From positions 327,750 through 391,749 of the forward strand of contig JAMLHE010000002.1 in NCBI GenBank assembly GCA_023957315.1: DNA of 64,000 nt, given 5' to 3'. The translations under genes and the position numbers were made by a program. This DNA comes from Candidatus Kapaibacterium sp. Its GTDB lineage: Bacteria; Bacteroidota; Ignavibacteria; Kapaibacteriales; UBA2268. Positions 37,166 to 46,600 of the stretch are shown piece by piece; the stretch's first letter is position 1, and each line of letters opens with the position of its first letter. A model generated the notes under the pieces. It was not told the origin of the DNA. It ran no database searches and worked only from the letters and a program-made list of their open reading frames with translations.

Positions 37166-38239
37166 ATGAACACATTAATAATATTATTTTTTTTGAAGAG
37201 CTTATTTGGAAATGTTTCCGAGTATGAAATTCCTGCAGAAGGATTATCGAGAATAAGTTGGGTTGATATTGTTGAGATAAACAACAAAATGTACTATTAC
37301 GATAGAATGTTAACTCAAGATTGCTCAATCGAGTTAGTAAACATCGAAGATTCAACTGATGTTTTAAAACTTCTCATTGATGTTGATTGGCTCTATACAA
37401 ACAGTTGCGAGAAATACCTCATGACAAATATTTGTAGCGACGCTGATACATTGATCTTTTGCGTTGCAAAAAAAGTAATAAGATATGTGTATGATGGGTC
37501 AAATGAGTTGAAGTTGGATAATATTTACGACTTGGATGAAATTTTTAAACAGAAAAGACTTTACTATGCAAGTAGACTTATACTTGATAAAGGTGTTTTA
37601 ATCGGGTTATCTGACTCATACAGACCAAAAAGCTCTAATAAGGACGATTTATTTAGTTGGCAGCTCAGTCTTTCTGATACTAATCATCGTTTTATAAATA
37701 TTGAATATACTAAAGGCTTTTATTGGACCTTATTTCAACCGAGAAATGTAATTGATTATTTTCAAGGGTCATATGCCGTGACTGATATTACCAACTACAG
37801 CATCTATATTAAAGATAAAAATTTTCAAACCCTAGATACTTTGACCCGAAAATTCGATAATTGGAAAGCAAATACTTATGAACTTGAAAAATTTGATGGC
37901 AAGCACCCAATGGCAGTGATTGATTTCTTGCAATCCGACACCGCTACAAGAAATTTGATTCATAGAGTGAATTTTCTTGATGCAAATCACTTACTTGTTT
38001 GTTATTCGGATAATGATGATTTATTTTTAGATAGTTCTCATTCACTTTACAATTTAAAATATGACATTTGGGCTAAGAAAGACAATCATTGGTTCTTAGA
38101 GTCATCAGATATTTCTTTATCCGAGGACAAGATGCATAATAGCTATATTTTGCAACATAAAAATCACTCTAACATGATTTATAACTTTGACTATGGCTCA
38201 GATGGATTTTACAAACTGGTTTTACGGAAGTCGAATTGA
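37166..38239 (+). CDS. Exported or membrane-associated beta-rich protein of unknown function
   Basis: A 357-residue protein starting MNTLIILFFLKSLFGN, a short hydrophobic stretch that may be a signal peptide. The rest is beta-rich with repeated D/S/N-rich turns (ISWVDIVEINNKMYYYDRML, DVDWLYTNSCEKY, YDLDEIFKQKRLYYASRLIL, FDNWKANTYELEKFDG), suggesting a propeller like the 6-bladed proteins common in Bacteroidota, but no repeat could be proven. It is divergent from the beta-helix gene. Its stop codon overlaps the TTG start of the following CxxC protein by 4 nt, so the two form a coupled pair. No named family was recognised. Confidence 0.7.
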   Translation: MNTLIILFFLKSLFGNVSEYEIPAEGLSRISWVDIVEINNKMYYYDRMLTQDCSIELVNIEDSTDVLKLLIDVDWLYTNSCEKYLMTNICSDADTLIFCVAKKVIRYVYDGSNELKLDNIYDLDEIFKQKRLYYASRLILDKGVLIGLSDSYRPKSSNKDDLFSWQLSLSDTNHRFINIEYTKGFYWTLFQPRNVIDYFQGSYAVTDITNYSIYIKDKNFQTLDTLTRKFDNWKANTYELEKFDGKHPMAVIDFLQSDTATRNLIHRVNFLDANHLLVCYSDNDDLFLDSSHSLYNLKYDIWAKKDNHWFLESSDISLSEDKMHNSYILQHKNHSNMIYNFDYGSDGFYKLVLRKSN

Positions 38240-38706
38240 AATTTTTATTATTAATATTGGGTTTTCAGGCTCTATTCACATCAGATTTGAAAGAAGTTGA
38301 CGAAGCCTTCTTTGAAAATAGCCTTGTTATTGTACTAAATTCACCTTATTGCAGTGATTGTTTGGACATTATCGAAAAGTCATCATACTTATGGAAAGAA
38401 AAGCTAAAAACAATAGTCATAACAAAATCAGTGAAGATAAAGAAAAGTGCTCAGGTCGCTGCTTTTGAGCTTAAGAAAAAATTAAAATATAATGAAATCC
38501 TCTTTGTTGAATCTTCGCCCCGCAACTTCATGTCTAATATTAAATTTAGAGATACTGAAATATCAAAGAGCCCTGCAATCATTATCAGATACCAAGATAA
38601 GGAAGTATTGTTGATGTTTGATGATTTATTTGCAAAGAAATATACTCCAAAAAGCGTATCTGAAACAATAAAGTTGAAGTTAAAAGAGCTGGATGTGATT
38701 AAGTAG
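38236..38706 (+). CDS. Thioredoxin-like CxxC protein, exported
   Basis: A 156-residue protein with a short hydrophobic N-terminus (MKFLLLILGFQALF). A strand then leads into LNSPYCSDCLDIIEKSS with Cys39-x-x-Cys42, the arrangement of a thioredoxin-fold active site. A later SKSPAIIIRYQDKEVLLMF segment resembles the cis-Pro strand region. I infer a periplasmic thiol or redox protein. The start is TTG (38236-38238) overlapping the previous stop (TTGA), with ACGGAAG just upstream as the ribosome binding site. The coupling suggests that it acts on or with the beta-rich protein encoded before it. The gene ends just before the repeat cluster that starts at 38720. Confidence 0.72.
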   Translation: MKFLLLILGFQALFTSDLKEVDEAFFENSLVIVLNSPYCSDCLDIIEKSSYLWKEKLKTIVITKSVKIKKSAQVAAFELKKKLKYNEILFVESSPRNFMSNIKFRDTEISKSPAIIIRYQDKEVLLMFDDLFAKKYTPKSVSETIKLKLKELDVIK

Positions 38707-38719
38707 GTTATTAGTATTT

Positions 38720-38790
38720 GTCATTCTGAACGAAGTGAAGAATTCATGTATTCATGAAAACTTGATTCTTCGACTTCGTCTCAGATTGAC
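38720..38790. repeat. Hairpin repeat unit A (full)
   Basis: A 71-bp imperfect inverted repeat that begins GTCATTCTGAACGAAGTGAA and ends with the near-complement TCAGATTGAC. The arms flank a central ATTCATGTATTCATGAAAACT-type stretch. First of six related copies between here and 39437. Confidence 0.85.
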
Positions 38791-38809
38791 CAACTGATGA
38801 TGTACTCCC

Positions 38810-38836
38810 GTCATTCTGAACGAAGTGAAGAATCCA
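38810..38836. repeat. Hairpin repeat unit B (left half), forming the 3' end of the GIY-YIG gene
   Basis: This left arm alone (GTCATTCTGAACGAAGTGAA then GAATCCA) overlaps the last codons and stop of the GIY-YIG gene. On the minus strand it encodes DSSLRSE followed by TGA. Confidence 0.85.
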
Positions 38837-39122
38837 GAAACCACTCTTCACTTAAATCATACCATTCAGGATTAATTGATTCTATAAGTGTTATTTTTTT
38901 AGCTCTTAAAAAACCTTTAATTTGCTTTTCTCTTTCAATTGCACTTACAATATTTCCGCAATCTTCAAAGTAAACAAGATTATGAACTGAATATTTTTTT
39001 GTAAACCCATCAATCAAGTTGTTCTTATGTTCATAGACTCTTTTAAATAAATCAGACGTGACACCTGTATATAAGGTTCCATTTCTTTTAGACGCCATGA
39101 TATAAACATATCCCTTTTTCAT
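38811..39122 (-). CDS. GIY-YIG nuclease-family protein
   Basis: A 103-residue single-domain GIY-YIG protein: GYVYIMASKRNGTLYTGVTSDLFKRVYEH contains the paired Y-(x)-Y and Y-T-G motifs and the catalytic Arg of LFKRVYEHK. AIEREKQIKGFLRAKK has the conserved Glu for metal, and INPEWYDL is typical of the small UPF0213/YhbQ-like or orphan GIY-YIG genes. The last seven residues (DSSLRSE) are coded by the arm of a dispersed hairpin repeat (unit B). Similar small genes are often associated with such repeats in many bacteria. It has a repeat cluster on each side and no operon partner. A structure-specific DNA nuclease role is likely but unproven. Confidence 0.9.
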   Translation of the reverse strand: MKKGYVYIMASKRNGTLYTGVTSDLFKRVYEHKNNLIDGFTKKYSVHNLVYFEDCGNIVSAIEREKQIKGFLRAKKITLIESINPEWYDLSEEWFLDSSLRSE

Positions 39123-39145
39123 AATTACACCTCTTCAGTTCTCCC

Positions 39146-39215
39146 GTCATTTTGAACGAAGTGAAGAATCGATGTATTTTTAAAACTTGATTCTTCATCT
39201 GCGGCTCAGAATGAC
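39146..39215. repeat. Hairpin repeat unit C (full)
   Basis: A 70-bp imperfect inverted repeat (GTCATTTTGAACGAAGTGAA ... CTGCGGCTCAGAATGAC). It starts a 157-bp block that is repeated in tandem, with the next block at 39303. Confidence 0.85.
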
Positions 39216-39234
39216 CAAATTATGTTATTCTCCA

Positions 39235-39283
39235 ATCCATGTATTCTTGAAAACTTGATTCTTCACCTGCGGCTCAGAATGAC
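39235..39283. repeat. Hairpin repeat unit D (right half)
   Basis: Right arm only, beginning ATCCATGTATTC and ending GGCTCAGAATGAC. It is preceded by the spacer TATGTTATTCTCCA, which is also found before unit F. Confidence 0.82.
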
Positions 39284-39302
39284 CACAAAATGATGTCTTA
39301 CC

Positions 39303-39371
39303 GTCATTCTGAACGAAGTGAAGAATCCATGTATTTTAAAACTTGATTCTTCACCTGCGGCTCAGATTGAC
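39303..39371. repeat. Hairpin repeat unit E (full)
   Basis: A 69-bp full unit starting exactly 157 bp after unit C. It opens the second copy of the tandem block. Confidence 0.85.
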
Positions 39372-39390
39372 CAACTTATGTTATTCTCCA

Positions 39391-39437
39391 ATCCATGTAT
39401 TTTTTAAAACTTGATTCTTCACTTCGTTCAGAATGAC
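39391..39437. repeat. Hairpin repeat unit F (right half)
   Basis: A right-arm copy 156 bp after unit D. Its end (CTTCACTTCGTTCAGAATGAC) is the exact complement of the usual left arm, whereas the other right arms read CACCTGCGGCTCAGAATGAC. It ends 14 nt before the stop codon of the ADP-forming ligase gene. Confidence 0.82.
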
Positions 39438-39451
39438 TAAACCTCTACCCC

Positions 39452-41509
39452 TTACTCCCGTTCTATTCTGATTCTGCCGTCAACGGCGATTACAGAGTCG
39501 GATTTGCCTAATAGCGGGTTCAAATCGAGCTCGACGATTTCGGGTGCGGCTGCGAGCAAAGCACTGAGCCGCTCAATAATATCAGCCCAAATTTCCTTGT
39601 TTACACCTTCTCGCTTGCGCACACCTTCAATTAGTTTGTATGATTTCAGTTCGCTCATCATTTTCAGCGCTTCCTCTTTGCTGATTGGAGCCAAGCCCGA
39701 AGCGACATCTTTCAGCACTTCGATGAATATTCCGCCGAGACCAAGCAAAATGATATGCCCGAAGTCGGGTTCTTTCATTGCCCCTACGAATAGCTCGGTG
39801 CCGTTGAACATCGGTTGGAGCAAGACGCTTGTGCAATCTTTTATTTCAATCATTCTATCAAATTCTTTGCGGATGATGTCGGGGTGACGGATATTGAGCA
39901 CAACTCCGCCGACGTCAGTCTTGTGCACAGGTCCTACAACTTTCATCACGATTGGATAGCCCAATTCTTCGGCGTATTGCACGGCTAACTCGGCAGTATT
40001 TGCCAGCTTTTCCGGTACGCGCGGAATCCCCGATGCGTCAAGCAAGGTTTGGATTTTATCGGGGCTTAGGTAACCGGAATCGCTGGATTCGATAATTTGG
40101 CGAATAGTCGCGACGTCAATTGTCGGCAAATCGAATTCTTTCGCGGGTTTAGGCGTGTGATAAACTTTGGTGAGTGCGTTGCCGATAGCGACTTCGTCAG
40201 TAAAATCAACTCTGCCGAGCGACAAAAAGTGCTTGACCGCTTTTTCGGCTTGGACAACTGATGGCAAACAGGGGTAAATCGGCTTTTTGCACCATTTCAT
40301 TTTTTCGTGAAGAACATCGTAAACACCCGTCACGTCGAACATTCCGGTTGTGCCGAAGATGACAACTGAGCCGTCAATATTATCAAATTCCCTATCCACG
40401 TATTCCAGAATAGTGCCGAGTTGGTCGGCTGTTCCGGTAGCGAGGAAGTCAATCGGATTTGAAACCGACGAGCCATGATAAAGTTGGGCTAAAAGTTCAT
40501 CTGCTGCCGGACCTTCAATCTTGGGGATGTTCAAGCCACCTTTAGCTAAAGAGTCAGTCAGCATCACTCCGGAGCCTCCTGCATGGGTAATAACGGCAAT
40601 GTTGGGACCTTCCAATTGCTTGTGAAGCAAAACTCCGCCTACATAGAAAAGCTCTTGACGCGAGAAACATCGCACCACTCCGGCTTTACGGAACAGTGCA
40701 TCAACCGCTGCATCAGAACCTGCCAAAGCACCTGTATGCGATGAAACGGCACGGGAACCGGCTTCTGTCGTTCCGGCTTTGATTGCTGCAATCCTGCAAC
40801 CCTTCATAATCAAGGAGCGGCAATGTTTGAGAAGTTTTTCGGGCTTTTTGATTTGCTCAAGGTAGAATAACTTCACTTTGGCGCTTGTTTTTTCGTCGTA
40901 TGTTTCGTCCCAATACTGGAGAATTTCCTCAACACCGATTTGGGCGCTATTGCCGACAGATAAGATGCTGTTGAACATCAATCCGCGTGGCACTGCCATT
41001 TCGAGTATGAAAGCGATTGTAGCCCCCGAAGCTGAAACCAAATCGCAACCTCTGTTGCTGAGTTGGGGCACTAATCCTGCAAAAACGCCCTTGTAATGAG
41101 GAGTCATCACACCGATGCAATTCGGTCCGATTAGAGTTCCACCAACGCTTTCCACCACTTTGACGATTTGTTGTTCGAGCTTTTTGCCCGATTCGCCAAA
41201 TTCGCTAAATCCGGCTGACAAAATTATGAAAGCCTTCGTACCTTTAGATTTGGCAAGGATTTCTATAGTTGGGAGGCAAAATTTAGCCGGAATAGCCAAA
41301 ATCGCCAATTCGACATTGTCAATTTCAGCGACATCCTTGAAGCACCGCACACCCTGCACGATTTCCTCTTTTGGATTGACAGCGGATAATTTCCCTCGGA
41401 AGCCGCCATCAATAATATTTTTCAGTATCTTACCACCCGGCTTTTCAACATCGTTCGAAGCCCCAATTATCACTATGCTCTTAGGAGCAATCAATTCATT
41501 TACTATCAT
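39452..41509 (-). CDS. ADP-forming acetate/acyl-CoA ligase (alpha-beta fusion)
   Basis: A 685-residue NDP-forming acyl-CoA synthetase of the ACD family. The CoA-binding domain (about 1-135) opens with APKSIVIIGASNDVEKPGGK and has the GPNCIGVMTP motif. The succinyl-CoA-ligase-like domain (about 150-300) carries SSHTGALAGSDAAVDALF, with His258 in the position of the phospho-histidine of archaeal ACD alpha subunits. An ATP-grasp domain (about 460-685) contains YPIVMKVVGPVHKTDVGGV and ELDLNPLL. Alpha and beta parts are in one chain, as in many bacterial and Giardia/Entamoeba forms. The enzyme usually forms acetate and ATP from acetyl-CoA, ADP and phosphate, though other acyl-CoAs are possible. 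No GNAT domain is present, which argues against a Pat-type acetyltransferase. Confidence 0.92.
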   Translation of the reverse strand: MIVNELIAPKSIVIIGASNDVEKPGGKILKNIIDGGFRGKLSAVNPKEEIVQGVRCFKDVAEIDNVELAILAIPAKFCLPTIEILAKSKGTKAFIILSAGFSEFGESGKKLEQQIVKVVESVGGTLIGPNCIGVMTPHYKGVFAGLVPQLSNRGCDLVSASGATIAFILEMAVPRGLMFNSILSVGNSAQIGVEEILQYWDETYDEKTSAKVKLFYLEQIKKPEKLLKHCRSLIMKGCRIAAIKAGTTEAGSRAVSSHTGALAGSDAAVDALFRKAGVVRCFSRQELFYVGGVLLHKQLEGPNIAVITHAGGSGVMLTDSLAKGGLNIPKIEGPAADELLAQLYHGSSVSNPIDFLATGTADQLGTILEYVDREFDNIDGSVVIFGTTGMFDVTGVYDVLHEKMKWCKKPIYPCLPSVVQAEKAVKHFLSLGRVDFTDEVAIGNALTKVYHTPKPAKEFDLPTIDVATIRQIIESSDSGYLSPDKIQTLLDASGIPRVPEKLANTAELAVQYAEELGYPIVMKVVGPVHKTDVGGVVLNIRHPDIIRKEFDRMIEIKDCTSVLLQPMFNGTELFVGAMKEPDFGHIILLGLGGIFIEVLKDVASGLAPISKEEALKMMSELKSYKLIEGVRKREGVNKEIWADIIERLSALLAAAPEIVELDLNPLLGKSDSVIAVDGRIRIERE

Positions 41510-41598
41510 TTACATTCTCAATTTTATTTTTCAAATAATATTGTTATTCAAATCACAATATATGAAAGATTTCCCATATAACAGCAATTTATTGTGAA

Positions 41599-43620
41599 TT
41601 ATTTTGCTTTGGGGACGTAATTTATCACTACCGGATTGCTCAAACGCCATTTTTCGTCGCGAGAATAGATATAATATGTACATTCGCGAGTAATATCAAT
41701 ATCCCAATCCATGAATCTGCTCTTATCAGCTTTTAAGACAGCCAAATCAACCATCGGACTGCCTTCTTCGGCATAATTTCGCTGAATGAAGAAGCCTACT
41801 ACACGCTCGTCTGCGGGCGCTTTCCATTCGATATTGACATATTTTTCTTCTTGAATTACTTGAACCGAATCCGGTGGTCGTGGAGCTTCATCCTCAATTT
41901 CGAGCCGTCTTGTGCGTGAAAACGGGGATTCATTTCCGGACAAATCAACTGCGGAAACTTTGAAATAATGCTCTTTGCGTTCGCTGATTCGGTCGGAAAA
42001 TGTAAGAGAATTAGTTTCGGTTTTGAGCGTGAAATTGCTCGAGTCGCCGATTGAAAGATATAATCGATATGCTTTCAAGTCACTATCGGGAGATTTTGTC
42101 CAGTTAACGAAATATCTATCGTCCTCTTCGTAAATGCTTGTCATTTCGGGCGTCAATGGCGGTACTACATCAATTACTCGCACTATGACTCGCTCCGATG
42201 GAAGTGAACGGTTGTAACTTTTGTCGAGTGCATAAACAAAATATGCAATATCGCTTTGCGACTCGCGACGCACGGTGTCAATAAATTCAGTTCCCGTAAT
42301 TGGCTTTTCGTTTACCAGAAATCGAGTTGCAAATCTCGAATCGGATGAGCGCTCAATTTGATAGCCGAGCAAATCATGTTCGGTATTTGCTTCCCAACTT
42401 AGTTTGATAGCGCCTGTATCCCCGACTGCCACAACGCCGACAGGTGCAGAAGGCGGTATATAATCATCAATGATAAAAGTGAGAGTATCGGATGTCTCAC
42501 TACGTGCCCCGCTTTGACCGATTGCAACGAGATAATAACTGTAGAATTCGCCTTCTCGGACATCAGCATCAGTCCAAGTTGTGATTCCGGCATCATATTG
42601 AGCGTCCAAAGTCGGAAATACTTTTACGAAATTGTCAGTATCGCCAATTGATTTAAATATTTCGTAACCAATTGGTCTGACACGAGATATGTTTCTCCAT
42701 GATAATTTAAGTCTGCCGCCAAATTCATTAATTGTAATGTCTCCCGGAGCCAAGGGGACACGATTATCCGACGGAACTACTTCATAAACCGAAGTACGTT
42801 GACTTTCAAAACCAAAAGTATTAACTCCCGTTAAATAATAATAATATGTTTTTCCATTAATTAGATTCGCATCCACAAAATTAAAATAATTAGTGTCAAC
42901 TTCGACTTCTTCGCCTGTTAATACTCCTTGGAACATATCTGCAAAATTTACAATTAAATATGGACCGGTAATATTATCGGCACGATAGATATTAAAATTA
43001 ACAGCTCTCCCTGATTGCAATACGTCTAAATTTCGTGCCCAAATAATATTTGCGGAATTATTTAGCGGATTAATTGAAATATCATCAGGAGTGGGTACAA
43101 TGTCATCAATTTTCGGGTCAATAAATTCGCTTGTGATATAATGCAATTCATCAGCTGCTCTCATGGAATTAATCTTATATCGAACTCTTTTACCGGTTTC
43201 GGGCGCATCGAGAAAAGAAGTTCCTGTTAGCTCGGAAATCAGTGGCTGAGTGACTGACAGTGCGTTCAACATTGAATAAGCTTCTGCATTATTTTGCCAA
43301 GCGATGATATCCGATTTCGTAATATTTCGTTTTTCACGTTTTACACCCATTAAAGATAAATAAATAGAGCCGTAATATTCTCCACCAATATAAACAATTT
43401 CGTCAATATCCGTAATTAATTTCAGTGGTTTTTGATTTATTTGTTCCCATGTATCACTATTTTCATATTGACGATAAACATTAAAATGCTCATGATTATT
43501 ATCTCGCAAATATTCCCATTTCAAATAAACATTCCCTGCATTTCTGAAAATTAAATACGCAGGGTCTTGCGAATAAATTGCAATTGAATAAAATAGAAAT
43601 ATTAAAATTAACTTTTTCAT
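41599..43620 (-). CDS. Secreted multi-fibronectin type III protein, third gene of the TANFOR-like operon
   Basis: A 673-residue exported protein with signal peptide (1-18, ending YSQ) and about six fibronectin type III-like modules. Each has the pattern xVxLxWxx...hxxYxxYR: VYLKWEY, ANIIWARN, LKLSWRN, IKLSWEANTEHDLLGYQIERS, YFVNWTKSPDSDLKAYRLYLS, VNIEWKAPADERVVGFFIQRN. There is no T9SS sorting motif, transmembrane helix or lipobox, so it is probably periplasmic or surface-held by a partner. It starts only 15 nt after the 2830-residue gene, the last of the three genes 53898 to 41599. I infer an adaptor or structural role in whatever the giant protein builds. Confidence 0.88.
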   Translation of the reverse strand: MKKLILIFLFYSIAIYSQDPAYLIFRNAGNVYLKWEYLRDNNHEHFNVYRQYENSDTWEQINQKPLKLITDIDEIVYIGGEYYGSIYLSLMGVKREKRNITKSDIIAWQNNAEAYSMLNALSVTQPLISELTGTSFLDAPETGKRVRYKINSMRAADELHYITSEFIDPKIDDIVPTPDDISINPLNNSANIIWARNLDVLQSGRAVNFNIYRADNITGPYLIVNFADMFQGVLTGEEVEVDTNYFNFVDANLINGKTYYYYLTGVNTFGFESQRTSVYEVVPSDNRVPLAPGDITINEFGGRLKLSWRNISRVRPIGYEIFKSIGDTDNFVKVFPTLDAQYDAGITTWTDADVREGEFYSYYLVAIGQSGARSETSDTLTFIIDDYIPPSAPVGVVAVGDTGAIKLSWEANTEHDLLGYQIERSSDSRFATRFLVNEKPITGTEFIDTVRRESQSDIAYFVYALDKSYNRSLPSERVIVRVIDVVPPLTPEMTSIYEEDDRYFVNWTKSPDSDLKAYRLYLSIGDSSNFTLKTETNSLTFSDRISERKEHYFKVSAVDLSGNESPFSRTRRLEIEDEAPRPPDSVQVIQEEKYVNIEWKAPADERVVGFFIQRNYAEEGSPMVDLAVLKADKSRFMDWDIDITRECTYYIYSRDEKWRLSNPVVINYVPKAK

Positions 43621-43635
43621 TTTTTCACCAAATAA

Positions 43636-46600
43636 TTAAATTGTAAAACCAAAATCTACTTTAGCACTGCCACTATATATCCATGCACTATAGGAGAAAA
43701 ATGCAAAACCACTCGCTTCGATGGAACCCGGTTGTGCACGTAATTGCATATTTACATGAGTTTGGGCAGATAATATATCGGCAACTCCAAAAGGAGTATC
43801 GAGATTGATGTCAATATGTCCTTCAAATCTCACTCCTGCAAAGAGCCGCTTTTGCTGCACCATATATTTAAAAGAACCTGATGCTTCGGCTTTGAAATCA
43901 ACAATTAATGTCAAAATTCCGGCAAGACTAATATCATCGCTATAGAATTCGAGAAATATTCTTCCGTTTAAATCAATAATATTTTTATTAATTACAACGG
44001 TTCCTTCGGCTTTCAGCAAATCCAATATAGCGCCATTGAGCGTTTCGCTCTCGATACTAATATTGCCGCCGCGAGTTATTTTGTAATTAATTTTGCCGTC
44101 TAAGCGAATAATTTTGCCTTCAGCGTCGGGAATTCCCACAAAGCTTTTTACGAAACCATCAATAGCATTTGGCGATTGAGAATTAAAATATAGATTCAAG
44201 ACACCTTCGCCAAATATATTATCTTCTTGTTCGAGCACCCATAATTTGCCACCGAGCGAAAACTTAGATGGAGTATAGACCATCGTGAAGAGACTATTCA
44301 GGAATTTGCCTCCGGGCACAGTACCGATGCCGATGAGAGCCTTGAAGGCAAATCCGTCCGTATTACGCGGAGCCCCTTCTTGCGAACCAACCGGTGGGTC
44401 ATAATTCCAACCCACTCCACCACCAAGCCTAGTAATAGCAAGTCCTGTACTGCCAAGTGGGATGCCGGTTGCACCCAATGCAAGTTGCATTTCTGCATAC
44501 CAATAAGTGTAATAATTAAGTGAATCAATTTCTTGAGTACCAATTATGAAAGAGCATTTAAGCCCGAATTTGGGTTGCTTAAGTCCGACATCAAAATCAC
44601 CCTTGAAACTATTATTCCCAAATTCCAATTTGCCGCTAAATTCGACGGGACCATAATCGAATGATATTTCAGCATTAGAAATTTCAACTGCTATTTTCAG
44701 TCCCGGACTTACGATGACTTTACCATCTACTTTTTGGACCGGAATGCTTGGGAATCCGAATCCACCGGACACTTCGATTGCATACTGAGATGTAGAGCCT
44801 TCGCCGGAAACACGAACTAATGCCACTTCATCGAGATTGAGATTGAAGCCGCGAATAACAAGCGATGCATCAGTTTTCACTCGGACTGCGTCTGCGTCAA
44901 TCTCTCCACCGGAAGTGATTTTCAGATTTTCTAACTCAATTTCACCTGTAAATCGGGACTTAAACATACCGTTGACAAGCAAGGAACCTTCCTCTTTGGC
45001 TGTATTCCATTCCGCTTTGGTGCCGTCATTTAAGGCAATCGTCAATCCGATGGAAGGAACGAGAATTTCTCCCTTGGTCGTCATTTCGCCAATCCAATCA
45101 TCGCCGGATTTCGAGATTTTGAATGCAATAGTACCATCGACAATGTTTGATGGTGGAGTGAGATTGCCTTCGAGTGTGATAGTTTTCGGATTCAATTTAC
45201 CCATTTCGAATTCGAGAGCGATTTGCTCCAATGTCATTTCAAATCCTGCAAATCCGCCCGTGACTTCGCCACTTAGAGCAATTGTGCCTTGAACACCTTC
45301 TCTTGAAATTCCAAAATTGTCAACAATTAGAGCCATTTTATCGGGCGAATTTTCCCGAGCGAATACATTCGGGAATTCAAGAGTGGCAGTTCGGATTACG
45401 ATACCCTTGAAATCATTGCTAAATCCGGCAACAGAACGAGTGCTCGACCAATCAATTGCGAGAGAAGTTCCTTGGTTTAACCTGAAAGATGAAATATTTA
45501 TTTCCGGTAAATTATATACATTGCCGAAAAATTCACCGTCAGAATATAGTTCAGCGTCAAATCCAACGGGGTGCGGCAATTTATCGCTTGTGCTGGAAAT
45601 TTTCCCACCCATTTGAGCAGCTTGCTTAGCTCGCAAAGACAAGGAATCTAAAGTAAATGTGAAGCCCGGCAAATCCGCCGATAATCCGTCAGGTGCTTCC
45701 CAAGTTACTCTGCCGGATTGAGCTACAATGTCTTGCCCTTCATTTTCGACAAAGACTTCGTCTGCGACTAATACAATATTCAAAAGTTGAGTCAAAAATG
45801 CCGGATTAAGCCCGCCCGGAGCGATTTCAAGTTTGCCCGTACCGCTAATCAATTCGCCAACTGTGAATGGTTCGTCCATCACAACAGTAAAAATTGATTT
45901 ATCAATGCCGATTTTGAATCTGTCTTCTTTTGTGGTATTTAGCTCCATCGAATCTTCATATGGGTCTGCGATGGGTTTGAAAACTTCTTCGCAACGTGCA
46001 GTCAGTTTTAATTTTGCATTTTCCGGGACATCGCCATCAATGTATGTGACGGCAATTCCGAATAAGGAAGTTTCGACAGAATCAGGGTCAACATCAAGTT
46101 TCGGGTCATCAAGTTCGTAATTTATATACTCTTCGTTGATAAAATTAGGATAATTATCGAACAAACCTGCAATGCCATAAATTCTCTTTTCATCATCAGT
46201 GCTCATTGTAGCGGCAATATCTTGCACCGATGCACCATCCCATATTTCCATGGCACCATCTAAAGCCTCTTTGCTCAATCCCGATGCAAATCGTAGCATT
46301 TGAATCTTGAGTGGTGATTCCACTTCAATAGTTTTGCTTTCACAAGTATCTTGTCGGAACCATTTTACTTTGATTTCAAATTTTGCAAATCCTTTTCCGA
46401 AGTTGAATTCTACAGGTGCGTATCCGTCACCATCCGTTGTAACGACTTTGACCGTATCTGAAGGAAATCCGTAATCTTCGGCACGACCCTCGAGCAAAGT
46501 GACTGAATATTCGATTTTTTCTCCCGCAAGCCCGGTGTGGTCACCTTTGACGATTCTTGCCTTGATTGAATCTTTCTTTTCAGACCACCCAATCAACTTT

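Noticed and set aside
38720..39437. CRISPR array
   Set aside because: The repeats are long, self-complementary, vary between copies, and the intervals are themselves repeated rather than unique; no cas genes are present.
41115..41597. 160-codon plus-strand frame over the ADP-forming ligase start
   Set aside because: It is antisense to a well-supported enzyme gene and shows no homology-like motif.
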